DNA of 64,000 bases from the NCBI RefSeq assembly GCF_002017875.1, contig NZ_MUFV01000001.1, positions 2,320,501 to 2,384,500 of the forward strand. Reading direction: 5' to 3'. This document shows, piece by piece, positions 31,663 to 42,451 of this stretch. The notes under the pieces were generated by a model, which did not search any database, was not told the origin of the DNA, and saw nothing but the letters and a program-made list of their open reading frames with translations. The position numbers and the translations under genes are program-made. Numbering within the stretch: position 1 is the first letter of the stretch; the number at the start of each line of letters is the position of its first letter. This stretch comes from Deinococcus sp. LM3. GTDB lineage: Bacteria; Deinococcota; Deinococci; Deinococcales; Deinococcaceae.

Positions 31663-31841
31663 GCAGGAGTCCTCTGGGTGAAATCAGGAAAAACGGCGGT
31701 GGGAAGGCAGAATGTCGCGGCCGGAGCCGCCCATGACCAGAGTCTGCCACGTCCGCACGGCCCGTGCAGACCAGATTCTCACGGCCACGCAGGCGTGCGG
31801 CCTGGACCGGGTGCGCGCGTGAACACCGTTACAGTGGCCGC

Positions 31842-32081
31842 ATGAAGATCCAGGACGCCCCGACCCCCCACCTGATGCGCCTCTGCCAGGACGACAACGA
31901 ACTGGCCTCCCTGCCGCTGCTGGGCCTGACCACGCTGGAGCAGGCGTACGAGGCGTTCCCCGCGATGCCGAGACGCAACGTCCGGCGCCTCTGGGCTGGC
32001 CGGGCACGGCTCGTGCAGCGCTGGGACAGGATGCAGGGTGTGGTGGCCGACGGTAGCGGCGCCGGTGGGCGTCACGGCTGA
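31842..32081 (+). CDS. Small hypothetical protein between the two helicase genes
   Basis: 79 aa, MKIQDAPTPHLMRLCQDDNELASLPLLGLTTLEQ ... Arg-rich middle. No domain recognised. TACAGT is 6 nt before the ATG, a good leaderless promoter, and supports this start over the longer open frame. It is divergent from the giant helicase gene and convergent with the NERD helicase gene; a regulatory or partner role for the helicases is possible but unproved. Confidence 0.6.
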   Translation: MKIQDAPTPHLMRLCQDDNELASLPLLGLTTLEQAYEAFPAMPRRNVRRLWAGRARLVQRWDRMQGVVADGSGAGGRHG

Positions 32082-32110
32082 ACAGCGGACCGGGACTCCA
32101 CGCCGGAACC

Positions 32111-34351
32111 CTACGCCAGCACCACCTCGGGTTCGTCGTCCTGATCGGTCAGGTTTCGCTTGGCCCGGCTCATGGTGAAGGTGATCGACTCGCCCGAGCG
32201 CAGGACGGCCTCCACCTCCTCCCGGAAGGACGCGGGAACGCCCGTGCCGCTCAGGTGAATCCAGCCACGGCTGCGGCTCAGCGCCACGAACAGCTGATTA
32301 CGCATGGTCACGCTGCCCTCCTGGGCGGCCACCTCGTCCAGCCCGACAATGTGCACCATGTCCGCCTCGTTCCCCTTGGCCCGCGTGACGTTCGTGACCG
32401 TCAGGTGGCCCGGCAGGCGGAACCCGTTGGGGTTCTTCTCCCGCCAGTTCTGGGTAGGAGGCACGTTGCCACGCAGGTTGCCCGCCACGTACACGTCCAG
32501 CCCTTCGCGCCGCAGGGCCGCGAACGCCGCCTCAATGGTGCGGTCAGGGTAGCGGCCCAGGCAGATCACCAGCTGCCGGTCGAGGCCCAGGCCCTCCACC
32601 TCCAGGGCGTGCCGGACGTTCCGCGTCAGCGCGGCCAGTTCCTCGTTCCGGCTGGTGTAGGTGTGGAAGTCGATCAGGGGAGACGGGTCAAGACGCGCGA
32701 TCAGGTTCGGGGATTTCTCTGGCGGTCGCGTGATAGTGATCGGGCCGCGTGAGCGCATATCACCTTCTACCGTGTATCCGATCTTGCCCCAGCTCTCCTT
32801 ATCGGTCAGGCCGGCAACCATGCCTTCGGGACGCATCAGCCCCATTCCCAGGGCGTGCGCGGCGACCAGGATCGGACCTGGGGTGCGGTAACACACCCGC
32901 ATGACCTCATTCTTCTGGATTCCTCCTCGGTACGACACGCCACCAGTCAGCACCTGGCTGAGCTTCTCCCCGAACAGCTCCCGGCCTGTCGGGATGGTCA
33001 GGCTGTCCAGGCTCTGCGCCTCGTCATAGGCCCAGATCAGGCGGCGGGCGGGCAGCTTCCCAGTCGGTTCTCCCAGCAGGGGCTCCTCACCCTGAACGGG
33101 TCGCAGGGAACGGTACGCCATCCAGTAGAAGGACTGACGGTCCTCGTACCGCAGGGCCGGATCGTCATCCACGAGGTCCTGCCCCTCGTCGATCAGCACG
33201 GCGTCGAAGATCTCCATGTCCAGACTCCGGCGGTCCACCTCGGTCAGCAGTTCGCGGGCGCTGAGGACCACCCCGCCCGTGGGTGACGTGTTGCGGCCTC
33301 CGTTGGCGGCTTTCACGTCCGTCACGTTCATGGGGGTCAGGCCCAGGTGCTCGGCGACGGTGCGGTAGAAGCCCGGCTGGTCCCGGCTGCCCCAGGCGTG
33401 CAGGATGCGGATGCGGTGCCGGGCGTCCACGTACCGGACCTGCCCGTTGCTGTGGACCCGCAGCCAGTGATCCACCTGCATCTGCATCTGCTCGTACAGC
33501 GCCCGGCAGAAGAACACCAGCGCGATATCCCATTCCGGGTGGCGCAGGTGCATGTTCGCGGCCTTCTGCGCCAGCAGCACGGTCTTGCCGCTCCCGGCGA
33601 TGCCGCGGATGCGCTGCACGCCCGGCGGGATGGTCTTGGCGATCTTCTCCTGCTGAAGGTCGAACTCGCGGCGCTGTTCCGCGGCCCTGGCGAGCATGTC
33701 GATCTTGCGCAGGCCGGTCCGGGGGGCCGGTGCGGGTGGAGCCGCCACGACCGGGGCCGGGAGGCTGCCGCCGGTTCCGAAGGCGGACAGCAGGGTGCGG
33801 AAGGTCTCGTCATCCAGCGCCGCGCCCGAGCGGACGCAGGGGGTCTTCTCGATGGCCTGCTCGAACTTAGCGGCCGTCAGCTCATCCCCGAGGACCAGTG
33901 GCGTGTCGCTGAACAGGAAACTCTGCCCGCCTGCCGTCCACTCGTCGCGGGTCACGCGGGGCAGGCACACCAGCGCCCGCACCGGAACGCGCCCGAGCGC
34001 CGCGTGATCCCGGATGCGTTCGATCACCACCCGCGCCTGCCGCTTGGCCTGATCGTACGGTTCCAGGGTGTCCTTCCCGAAGTAGGGGGTGCGCAGCCGC
34101 CACGCGAACCCCTGGATGCTCTCCACCTGACTCATGGGAATGTTCTTGACCTCGATCACCACGACGCCCCACTCGGGGTCGAGCAGCAGCAGGTCGGGTT
34201 CGCGCAGCTGGCCCTGGCGGGTGTTGAGGGGGTAGCGCCAGAACACCACGGTGTCCCGTTTGCGCAGCGCTGTTCTGAGGGCGTCTATGACCTGCAACTC
34301 GCCGTACTCGCCCGGATCCCCGGCACTCTCCGTCACAATGAACTCTGACAT
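32111..34351 (-). CDS. NERD-domain superfamily 1 DNA/RNA helicase
   Basis: 746 aa. Residues about 15-130 are a NERD nuclease-related domain (GELQVIDALRTAL, EPDLLLLDPEWGVVVIEVKNI, with the D...E-x-K PD-(D/E)XK pattern). A linker rich in Ala/Pro leads to a UvrD-like core: Walker A GIAGSGKTVLLAQKAA (about 252), motif II VLIDEGQDL (about 385), a VCYRTPGPILVAAHAL segment, VTRAKGNEADMVHIVG (about 660) and FVALSRSRGWIHL. TAACGT lies exactly 7 nt before the ATG, supporting this start over an artefactual longer frame. It is the second nuclease-helicase within 8 kb. Confidence 0.88.
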   Translation of the reverse strand: MSEFIVTESAGDPGEYGELQVIDALRTALRKRDTVVFWRYPLNTRQGQLREPDLLLLDPEWGVVVIEVKNIPMSQVESIQGFAWRLRTPYFGKDTLEPYDQAKRQARVVIERIRDHAALGRVPVRALVCLPRVTRDEWTAGGQSFLFSDTPLVLGDELTAAKFEQAIEKTPCVRSGAALDDETFRTLLSAFGTGGSLPAPVVAAPPAPAPRTGLRKIDMLARAAEQRREFDLQQEKIAKTIPPGVQRIRGIAGSGKTVLLAQKAANMHLRHPEWDIALVFFCRALYEQMQMQVDHWLRVHSNGQVRYVDARHRIRILHAWGSRDQPGFYRTVAEHLGLTPMNVTDVKAANGGRNTSPTGGVVLSARELLTEVDRRSLDMEIFDAVLIDEGQDLVDDDPALRYEDRQSFYWMAYRSLRPVQGEEPLLGEPTGKLPARRLIWAYDEAQSLDSLTIPTGRELFGEKLSQVLTGGVSYRGGIQKNEVMRVCYRTPGPILVAAHALGMGLMRPEGMVAGLTDKESWGKIGYTVEGDMRSRGPITITRPPEKSPNLIARLDPSPLIDFHTYTSRNEELAALTRNVRHALEVEGLGLDRQLVICLGRYPDRTIEAAFAALRREGLDVYVAGNLRGNVPPTQNWREKNPNGFRLPGHLTVTNVTRAKGNEADMVHIVGLDEVAAQEGSVTMRNQLFVALSRSRGWIHLSGTGVPASFREEVEAVLRSGESITFTMSRAKRNLTDQDDEPEVVLA

Positions 34352-34573
34352 CCGGGTGACGTTACTCCAACCACGGGGCGCGCGTGATGTAAAACGCCCA
34401 TCAGCACGAGAAAAATTCGACAATTGCCCCTGGCGGGGGTGAGGTACTGACCACCTGGACGGCACGTGTCTGATCACCGAACCCGGCCGGGCCGCTGGCT
34501 GCAGATGGGGACGGCGGGCGGCGCTGCGGCAGGTTCGCTTGAGTCGGGCCGGGAGGCAGGTCATAACAGGGGT

Positions 34574-35584
34574 ATGCGGATTCCTTTCCTGCTGTGTCTG
34601 TCGCTGTTGCTCCTGCCGGGTGCGGGCGCCGTCGAGCGCATTCCCGGTACGACCACGTCGTACTCGGTGTCGCGCGATCCGATCACGGACGTGAATACCG
34701 GTTTCGTGGTGCTGCCGGAGATCAACGACACGACCGGCCAGACGCGGTTCATCCTGCGCTGCGCGAACTACGACCGTCAGGAACTGTGGGCCTGGATGAG
34801 TTCCAAGTTCGAACTGTCCAGTCAGGACGACGCCGACACCGGCATCAAGCCGGCCGTCACCATCCGGCTGGGCGACGACCCGCCCACCGTCCTGAGTGAC
34901 AGTGACCTGTCGGTGGTGTTGAACGGCGACGAAACGGTGGACAGGTCGGCCATCGGGTTCAACGGGGCGGTGGTGCGCCGCATCGTGAACGGCCTGAATG
35001 CCGGGAAACGTCTGGTGGTGCGGGTCAACCGGCCCAGCGGCGGGCAGGCCCTCACGTACACGTTCCCCGCGTCGGGCGTGAGCACCGCCTGGGCGAAGGT
35101 GAACGGCTGCGCGCCGCAGCGGCCGGGCGCGGGGAGCGCCACGCCGAACCCGGTGACGGTCACGCCCGCGCCCGGCGCGCAGGCTCCCAAATTCACCCGC
35201 TGGTACTTCACGACCTGCCGGGACGCCAGCAGCGGCGTGACGCGCACGGGCCTGACGGCCGGGCGGGCGCACCTGTGCGACCTCGTGATCGACACCGTCC
35301 CGAACGGTGCGCGCCCTGTACGCGCCGAGTTCCGCTACGAACTGGAATACCGTGACGCGGCGCGCAGCGGCAAACTCACGCTGGACGCCACGGATGTCTG
35401 GCCCCCGGCCGGCGGCACCAACACCGCCCTGCGGCAGAGTGGCAGTCAGCTGATCTTCACGTTGCCGCTGAACGTCCGGGCCCGCGCCGACCGCGTGTAC
35501 ACCAGCCTGAACGTGACGGCCACCGTGTACTTCAGCAACGGCACCAGCAAACGCGTGTACGAACCGCTGCCCGTGCGCCCCTGA
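34574..35584 (+). CDS. Secreted protein of unknown function
   Basis: 336 aa. Residues 1-19 are a Sec signal peptide (MRIPFLLCLSLLLLPGAGA). The mature protein is beta-rich: a first half with one or two cysteines (RFILRCANYDRQELWAWMSS) and a second half after a Thr/Pro linker (VTVTPAPGAQAP) with WYFTTCRDASS and FRYELEYRD. No recognised domain. AGGGG lies 4 nt before the ATG. Its TGA stop is joined directly to repeat copy D. Confidence 0.75.
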   Translation: MRIPFLLCLSLLLLPGAGAVERIPGTTTSYSVSRDPITDVNTGFVVLPEINDTTGQTRFILRCANYDRQELWAWMSSKFELSSQDDADTGIKPAVTIRLGDDPPTVLSDSDLSVVLNGDETVDRSAIGFNGAVVRRIVNGLNAGKRLVVRVNRPSGGQALTYTFPASGVSTAWAKVNGCAPQRPGAGSATPNPVTVTPAPGAQAPKFTRWYFTTCRDASSGVTRTGLTAGRAHLCDLVIDTVPNGARPVRAEFRYELEYRDAARSGKLTLDATDVWPPAGGTNTALRQSGSQLIFTLPLNVRARADRVYTSLNVTATVYFSNGTSKRVYEPLPVRP

Positions 35585-35739
35585 TACGGACTCCGATTGA
35601 ATGGGTTGCAAAACCCGTTCAATCCGAGCGGACTCGTAGAGCTGCGCAGCAGAGCGAGTAGGAGAAAAACGGGTTCCGGGCGTGGAGCTGGCAGATCGGT
35701 GGTGTTCCGATCTGTCAGCGAAACAGACGGAATCCGTAT
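35584..35739 (+). repeat. Dispersed MITE-like element, copy D (long form)
   Basis: 156 bp, ATACGGACTCCG ... CGGAATCCGTAT, with the insert CTCGTAGAGCTGCGCAGCAG. It begins on the last base of the upstream stop codon. A second ATACGG motif follows its right end. Together with copy C it brackets the helicase block as a direct repeat. Confidence 0.93.
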
Positions 35740-35765
35740 GATACGGCTGGCCCCGGCTGGCCCGG

Positions 35766-38207
35766 TCAGTTGCCGGGGGTGTCCGGGGCGGCCGGGGTGA
35801 CGGGTGGAGTGGCCGGGATGCTGGCCGGGTCGGCGGCAGGTGGGGGCGTCTCCGCCGGTTCCGGCGTGGGTGCCGGCGGGACGGGGTCGCTGGTGGGCGT
35901 GCCGGGTCCCATGTCGGTCTGTGCGGGACCACCGGGTGTTTTGGGAGCCGGGAGGGGCGGCTCGATGAACGGCAGGTCCGGCTCGGGCGTGACCGTGTCC
36001 GTGGGCGGCGTGGCGGGTGCCGTCGGAACTGGGGCGGACTCCGGCGCAGCGGCACGGGCCGGAGCCCCGCCGGCTGTGGACGTGGACCTGACCGGCTGTG
36101 TCGGTCCCGTGGGGCGGCCCCCGGCCGGCCGGGTCTGCGTTGCCTGGGTCTGCGCTGCCTGGGTCTGCGCTGCCCGGACCTGCGTCGCCTGGGGCTGGGT
36201 TGCCTGGGGCTGCGTCGCCTGGGCTGCAGTGGAGGCGGGCGTGACGGTCACGGTGACGCGGGGCGCGGCGGGGGCCGGGATCGGCCGGGGCGTCACCGTG
36301 GCCGCGACACGCGGAGCCGGGCGCGCCGCCACGGGAACCGTCGGCGTCTCGTCCGGGACGGTCGCCGCCGATCCGACCTGCGCGGGGACAGCGGCGGTCT
36401 GTGCCGGAGCGGGAGCTTCACGGCCGCCCAGGGTCAGGGCCGCAGCGGTCAGTGCGGCGACGGTCAGCAGGCCCCCGGCGATCCAGGGCACGGGCAGTGC
36501 GCGGCGCGCCGGCCTCACCTGCGTCGCAGCGGGCGTGACCGGCGCGCCCGCCGTGTGGACAGCGGGGGCCGGGGCAGGTGCAGGAGGGACCGGGCCGGGC
36601 CGGGGGTCCGCCATGACCACCTCGGTGATCGGGCCGCGCGGGACGGCCGGGCCGGTCAGCAGGACCCCGTCGTCCGGTTCCGGACCGTCCTCCGGGTGGA
36701 ATGGCTCGACCGGACTGAATTCCTCGACTGGCCCGAACTCCTCGACTGGCCCGAACTCCCCGGCCGGCTCCAGCTTCTCGGCCGTGGCCAGATCATCGAC
36801 CGTGGCGAACTCCGCGACCGGGCTGAACTCCCTGACCAGACCGAACTCGGTATCCAGGCTGAACTCATGACCGAATTCGGTGTCCAGTCCGGCGGGTTTC
36901 TGCGGACCAGGGTCGCCGGTCGGGACTGCGGCCAGCGGTTGCGGTGTGCCTGTGCGCAGGTCCGGCGCGGTCCACAGGGTCGGGGCCGTTTCCGGTACCG
37001 GCAGGGGCAGCCGGGCATGCAGGGACGCCGTGCGGGCCGGCAGCGGTGCGGTCCGCCGCTGCTCGCTGCTGCGGCTGGCGGCCACGCCCGTGAGCGTGTC
37101 GATAGCCCGCTGCACGGCCTCCTGGTGCTCGGCCGTCTGCTGCTGCGCGCCGGGAGGGGTGTTCAGGGCGTCGAGGTCGCGGCCCAGGTCGCGGGCCTGC
37201 CCGGCCAGGAGCAGCTGGTCGGCGGCGTGCCGCACCCGGACAGCCAGCCCGGCCCCGACCGGCAGGGGCTCCTGCTGGCGGGCCGCGACCTCCTGCGCCG
37301 CCAGACTCAGCCCGGCGCGCAGGTCCTCGGTCACGGCTTCCAGCTGCCGGGCCGGGTCGGTCCAGGCCTGCGGGTCGCGGGCCAGCAGCGTTTCCAGGCG
37401 GGTCTGCATGGCCTGCATCATGGAGGCGCGCAGGTCATCCTCGGACAGCCGGGAAGTCCGTTCCGGCAGGCGCGTGTCCTCCACGCTCAGGTACGGGCCG
37501 TGCGGGTTCAGGCGCAGCGTTTCGGGTGCGCGGTACCGCGGCGGCGGCACGAATCCGATCTCCAGCGCGTACCCCTGATCGGTGCTCAGGGCGTAGGTGC
37601 CCTGCGCGTCCGTGCGGGTGCGCAGTTCGCTCTGACCCGCCTGCGCCCACACCTGCACGCCGGGCACGCCCTGACCGTCCAGGGCGCTGAGGACCCGGCC
37701 CCGCAGGAACGACAGCCGGGCCGGGCGTACGTCCAGCCGCGCGATCAGGGTGGCCGGGTCCAGCCGCGCCGGCCCGTCCTGCCGGACCGGGGCGCGCAGC
37801 GCGCCGGCCAGGGCGTCCGGGTCGCCGCCCGGCACCAGCGTGATGTCCGGCAGCGGCAGTGTGTCCGGCAGCGGCGGGGCGTCCCGGTCGGCGCCGGTCG
37901 TGACGAGCGTGACCGTGAGGGCCGCGCCGCCGGGCAGCAGGTCCCGCAGCCGCGCCGCCAGCGCGAGCGTGCCGGGCCGGTCACCGTCCAGGTCGATCAG
38001 GTCCGCGCCGCCCGGCCCGAGCAGCAGCGCCGGCACCCGCCGGGCGTCCGGGCCGGGCAGCGCGACGTTCAGCAGCGCACTCGTGCCCGGAGCGGCGCGC
38101 AGCACGCGCCCGAGCGCCAGGGCCAGTTCCTCGGTCAGCGCCGGGTGCAGCGTGCCGGGCCCGGTCAGGAGGCGGGCCGTCAGGTCGGCTGTCAGGTCGG
38201 CCGTCAC
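35766..38207 (-). CDS. Low-complexity single-pass membrane protein with carboxypeptidase-regulatory-like domain
   Basis: 813 aa. The N-terminal ~160 residues are Ala/Leu/Asp-rich with no recognised domain (MTADLTADLTARLLTG). Residues about 165-235 resemble a carboxypeptidase-regulatory-like beta fold (LRGRVLSALDGQGVPGVQVW ... RTDAQGTYAL). A charged helical region follows, then acidic EFGPVEEFSPVE repeats, one transmembrane helix (about 571-595, WIAGGLLTVAALTAAALTL) and a ~200-residue Pro/Thr/Ala tail with ATQPQATQ repeats. The topology suggests a cytosolic N terminus and an exported Pro-rich tail. Function unknown; an envelope-spanning or anchoring role is a guess. Confidence 0.7.
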   Translation of the reverse strand: MTADLTADLTARLLTGPGTLHPALTEELALALGRVLRAAPGTSALLNVALPGPDARRVPALLLGPGGADLIDLDGDRPGTLALAARLRDLLPGGAALTVTLVTTGADRDAPPLPDTLPLPDITLVPGGDPDALAGALRAPVRQDGPARLDPATLIARLDVRPARLSFLRGRVLSALDGQGVPGVQVWAQAGQSELRTRTDAQGTYALSTDQGYALEIGFVPPPRYRAPETLRLNPHGPYLSVEDTRLPERTSRLSEDDLRASMMQAMQTRLETLLARDPQAWTDPARQLEAVTEDLRAGLSLAAQEVAARQQEPLPVGAGLAVRVRHAADQLLLAGQARDLGRDLDALNTPPGAQQQTAEHQEAVQRAIDTLTGVAASRSSEQRRTAPLPARTASLHARLPLPVPETAPTLWTAPDLRTGTPQPLAAVPTGDPGPQKPAGLDTEFGHEFSLDTEFGLVREFSPVAEFATVDDLATAEKLEPAGEFGPVEEFGPVEEFSPVEPFHPEDGPEPDDGVLLTGPAVPRGPITEVVMADPRPGPVPPAPAPAPAVHTAGAPVTPAATQVRPARRALPVPWIAGGLLTVAALTAAALTLGGREAPAPAQTAAVPAQVGSAATVPDETPTVPVAARPAPRVAATVTPRPIPAPAAPRVTVTVTPASTAAQATQPQATQPQATQVRAAQTQAAQTQATQTRPAGGRPTGPTQPVRSTSTAGGAPARAAAPESAPVPTAPATPPTDTVTPEPDLPFIEPPLPAPKTPGGPAQTDMGPGTPTSDPVPPAPTPEPAETPPPAADPASIPATPPVTPAAPDTPGN

Positions 38208-38320
38208 GCGTCCCGCCTGAACCCGGACAGCCGGGTCGGAACCGGAAGGACAGCGGAACGGAAGGAGAACCGGGCGGCGCAGCAGGACATTGCCGTGAGT
38301 CTAGAGCAGTTCCCCGAAAG

Positions 38321-38400
38321 CCAGCGCCAGAATCGAGGCCAGCACCAGAATCGAGGCCAGCACCAGAATCGAGGCCAGCGCCGCAACCGAGGCCAGCGCC
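38321..38400. repeat. 18-bp tandem repeat, about 4.4 units
   Basis: Unit CCAGCACCAGAATCGAGG repeated at 38321, 38339, 38357 and 38375 with a partial fifth unit. It lies in the gap between two divergent genes. No gene is supported there. Confidence 0.9.
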
Positions 38401-38496
38401 CACGCCGAGTCCAGCGGCAGACAGGAGCCGCGCGCTGACCGCAACTGCAACCGGCACCGGCATTCAGGGTGGCCCGGCGCGCCTAGAATGCCTGTC

Positions 38497-39299
<803 letters not shown>

Positions 39300-39303
<4 letters not shown>

Positions 39304-39941
39304 CTGGACCCGTCACCCACCCGCCCGGCGGTCTGTTCATCTCCTTCGAGGGGCCCGAGGGCGCGGGCAAGAGCACGCAACTGGCCCGCCTCGCCGCGCG
39401 GTTACAGGCGCACGGGCGGGCGCACACCGTCACCCGCGAGCCCGGCGGCACCCCGCTGGGCCTGCGGGTCCGTGAAGTGCTGCTGGACCCGGCCCTGATC
39501 ATCGATCCGCTGCCGGAATTCCTGCTGTACTCGGCCAGTCGCGCCCAGCTGGTCCGCCACGTTCTCCGTCCGGCGCTGGAACGCGGCGAGGTCGTCATCT
39601 GCGACCGGTACGCCGACTCCAGCCTCGCGTACCAGGGCGGCGGACGCGGCCTGAACACCGCGCTGCTGGAGCAGATCACGCGCGAGGCGACTGGCGGGCT
39701 CACGCCGCACCTGACGGTCCTGCTCGACCTGGACCCGGCCGTGGGCCTGGAACGCGCTGCCCGCCGGGGGCAACCCGACCGGCTGGAGCAGGCGGACCTG
39801 GACTTTCACCGCCGGGTCCGGCAGGCCTTCCTGACCCTGGCCGCCGCCGACCCGCCGCGCTTCCTGACCCTGGACGCCACGCAGGATCAGGACACCCTGG
39901 CGGGCCTGATCTGGCCGGCCGTGCAGGCCCGTCTGCCCTGA
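39300..39941 (+). CDS. tmk: Thymidylate kinase
   Basis: 213 aa from a GTG that overlaps the Nif3-like stop (GTGA). Contains the P-loop FEGPEGAGKSTQ, TREPGGTPLG, the DRYADSSLAYQGGGRGL substrate motif and LDLDPAVGLERAARRG near the lid. It phosphorylates dTMP to dTDP. The TGA stop is fused to repeat copy E. Confidence 0.95.
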
Positions 39942-40096
39942 TACGGACTCCGATTGAAGGGGCTGCAAAGCCCGTTCAATCCGAGCGGACTCGTAGAGCT
40001 GCGCAGCAGAGCGAGTAGGAGCAAAACGGGTTCCGGGCGTGGAGCTGGCAACCCGGCGATGTTCCGGTTTGTCGGCGAAACAAACGGAATCCGTAT
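39941..40096 (+). repeat. Dispersed MITE-like element, copy E (long form)
   Basis: 156 bp, ATACGGACTCCG ... CGGAATCCGTAT, with the CTCGTAGAGCTGCGCAGC insert. It begins on the last base of the tmk stop codon and has the same length as copy D. Confidence 0.93.
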
Positions 40097-40137
40097 GACG
40101 CGACTGGCCTGACCGACTGCCCTGAGCGCAGGACGGG

Positions 40138-41001
40138 TCAGCGGCGGGTCGCGGCGCGGCCACTCAGGCCGGGATCGACCTTCAGGCCCGGCACCTTCAC
40201 CTCGAATACCGTGCCCCAGCGTTTGCCGGTCAGCAGCAGCGTCCCGCGTTCCGGCACGAAGGCAATGCCGTTGGGCACGTCGTCGAAGGTCAGCGGCTGC
40301 CCGGCGCGGGTGGCGGCGGCGCTCGCCTCGCGCGCCAGGGCGCTCAGGTCCAGCCACGCCGTGACCCGGCCGCTCTGCGGGTCGATGCGCGCCACCCGGT
40401 CGGTCAGCCACACGTTCGCGTACACGCTGCCCTGCACGTACTCCAGTTCGTTCAGGTTCCGGACCGGCTGTCCCTGGTCCGTGACCCGCAGGCTGCGCGT
40501 GACGCGGAAGGTCTTCGGGTCCCGCCACGTCAGCGTGGACGAGCCGTTACTCATGATCAGCTGCCGGCCGTCGCTGGTCAGGCCCCAGCCCTCGCCGGAG
40601 TACCGCAGGCGGCCGGTTTCCTTCAGGGTCGCCGCGTCGAAGGTGAACGCCACCCCGTTCTGCCACGTCAGGTGGTACGCGACGTTCCCCAGCACGGTCA
40701 CGCCCTCGCCGAACGCGGTCGCCAGCGGCGTCGCCGTCTGCATCAGGACCCGGCCGGACTTCAGGTCCACGCGCCGCACCCCGGACTTCCCGATCTGCCC
40801 GGTACTCTCGACCAGCACGCCGCCGCCCAGGTACTGCAGACCCTGCGTGAAGGCGTCGCGGTCATGCGGATAACGGGCCGTGACGGCAGGGACCAGCGTG
40901 GGCACGGTCGCGGCGGGCGTCGTCTGGGCCGCGCCGGGCGCAAGAAGGAACCCGGCTACCAGCAGGGGAGACATCAACAGGGAAAGGACACGCGCACGCA
41001 C
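40138..41001 (-). CDS. Secreted glutaminyl-peptide cyclotransferase (beta-propeller type)
   Basis: 287 aa. Signal peptide about 1-25 (MRARVLSLLMSPLLVAGFLLAPGAAQ). The mature chain matches the plant/bacterial glutamine cyclotransferase beta-propeller: YPHDRDAFTQGLQYLGGGVLVESTG, GRLRYSGEGWGLTSDGRQLIMSNGSSTLTWRDP, LNELEYVQGSVYANVWLTDRVARIDPQSG and FDDVPNGIAFVPERGTLLLTGKRW. It converts N-terminal glutamine of exported proteins to pyroglutamate. Confidence 0.92.
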   Translation of the reverse strand: MRARVLSLLMSPLLVAGFLLAPGAAQTTPAATVPTLVPAVTARYPHDRDAFTQGLQYLGGGVLVESTGQIGKSGVRRVDLKSGRVLMQTATPLATAFGEGVTVLGNVAYHLTWQNGVAFTFDAATLKETGRLRYSGEGWGLTSDGRQLIMSNGSSTLTWRDPKTFRVTRSLRVTDQGQPVRNLNELEYVQGSVYANVWLTDRVARIDPQSGRVTAWLDLSALAREASAAATRAGQPLTFDDVPNGIAFVPERGTLLLTGKRWGTVFEVKVPGLKVDPGLSGRAATRR

Positions 41002-41100
41002 GCCCCCATGGTAGACGCTGCGCGGCCTCCGGGCCTCCCTTTACACTTCCTGAATCTGGCACGCCATGAAGCTGCCACTGCCTGAATCTGGCGCTGCCGG

Positions 41101-42207
<1,107 letters not shown>

Positions 42208-42302
42208 CGCCGCGCAGTATGCCGCGCCGCCCGCACCGCAAAGGGGAGAGGCCGCACCCTGAGCGCGGCCCCCCCGGCGGCAGTGGTTACGCGGCAGGAG
42301 TT

Positions 42303-42438
42303 ATACGGATTCCGTTTGTTTCGCCGACAATCCGGAACTTCACCGGATTGCCGGCTCCACGTCCGGAACCCGTTTCTCTCTTACTCGCATCCGCTCGGAT
42401 TGAACGGTCTTTGCAGCCCATTCAATCGGAGTCCGTAT
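42303..42438 (-). repeat. Dispersed MITE-like element, copy F (inverted, short form)
   Basis: 136 bp, reading as the family consensus on the minus strand: right end ATACGGATTCCG at 42303, left end CGGAGTCCGTAT at 42438. It is the only inverted copy. It lies between queG and the opcA stop. Confidence 0.92.
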
Positions 42439-42451
42439 TACGCGGCGGTGG

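Noticed and set aside
34352..34573. A radiation/desiccation response motif ahead of the helicase or secreted gene
   Set aside because: I found no palindrome close to the known Deinococcus motif here or elsewhere in the window.
26303..35739. Treating copies C and D as ends of a composite transposon
   Set aside because: They are the same short element found singly elsewhere, carry no transposase, and no outer target duplication is visible, so only a looser bracket is claimed.
34352..36055. Extension of the NERD helicase frame to 1314 aa
   Set aside because: The upstream part is antisense to the secreted protein gene and crosses repeat copy D. A -10 box sits 7 nt before the ATG at 34351.
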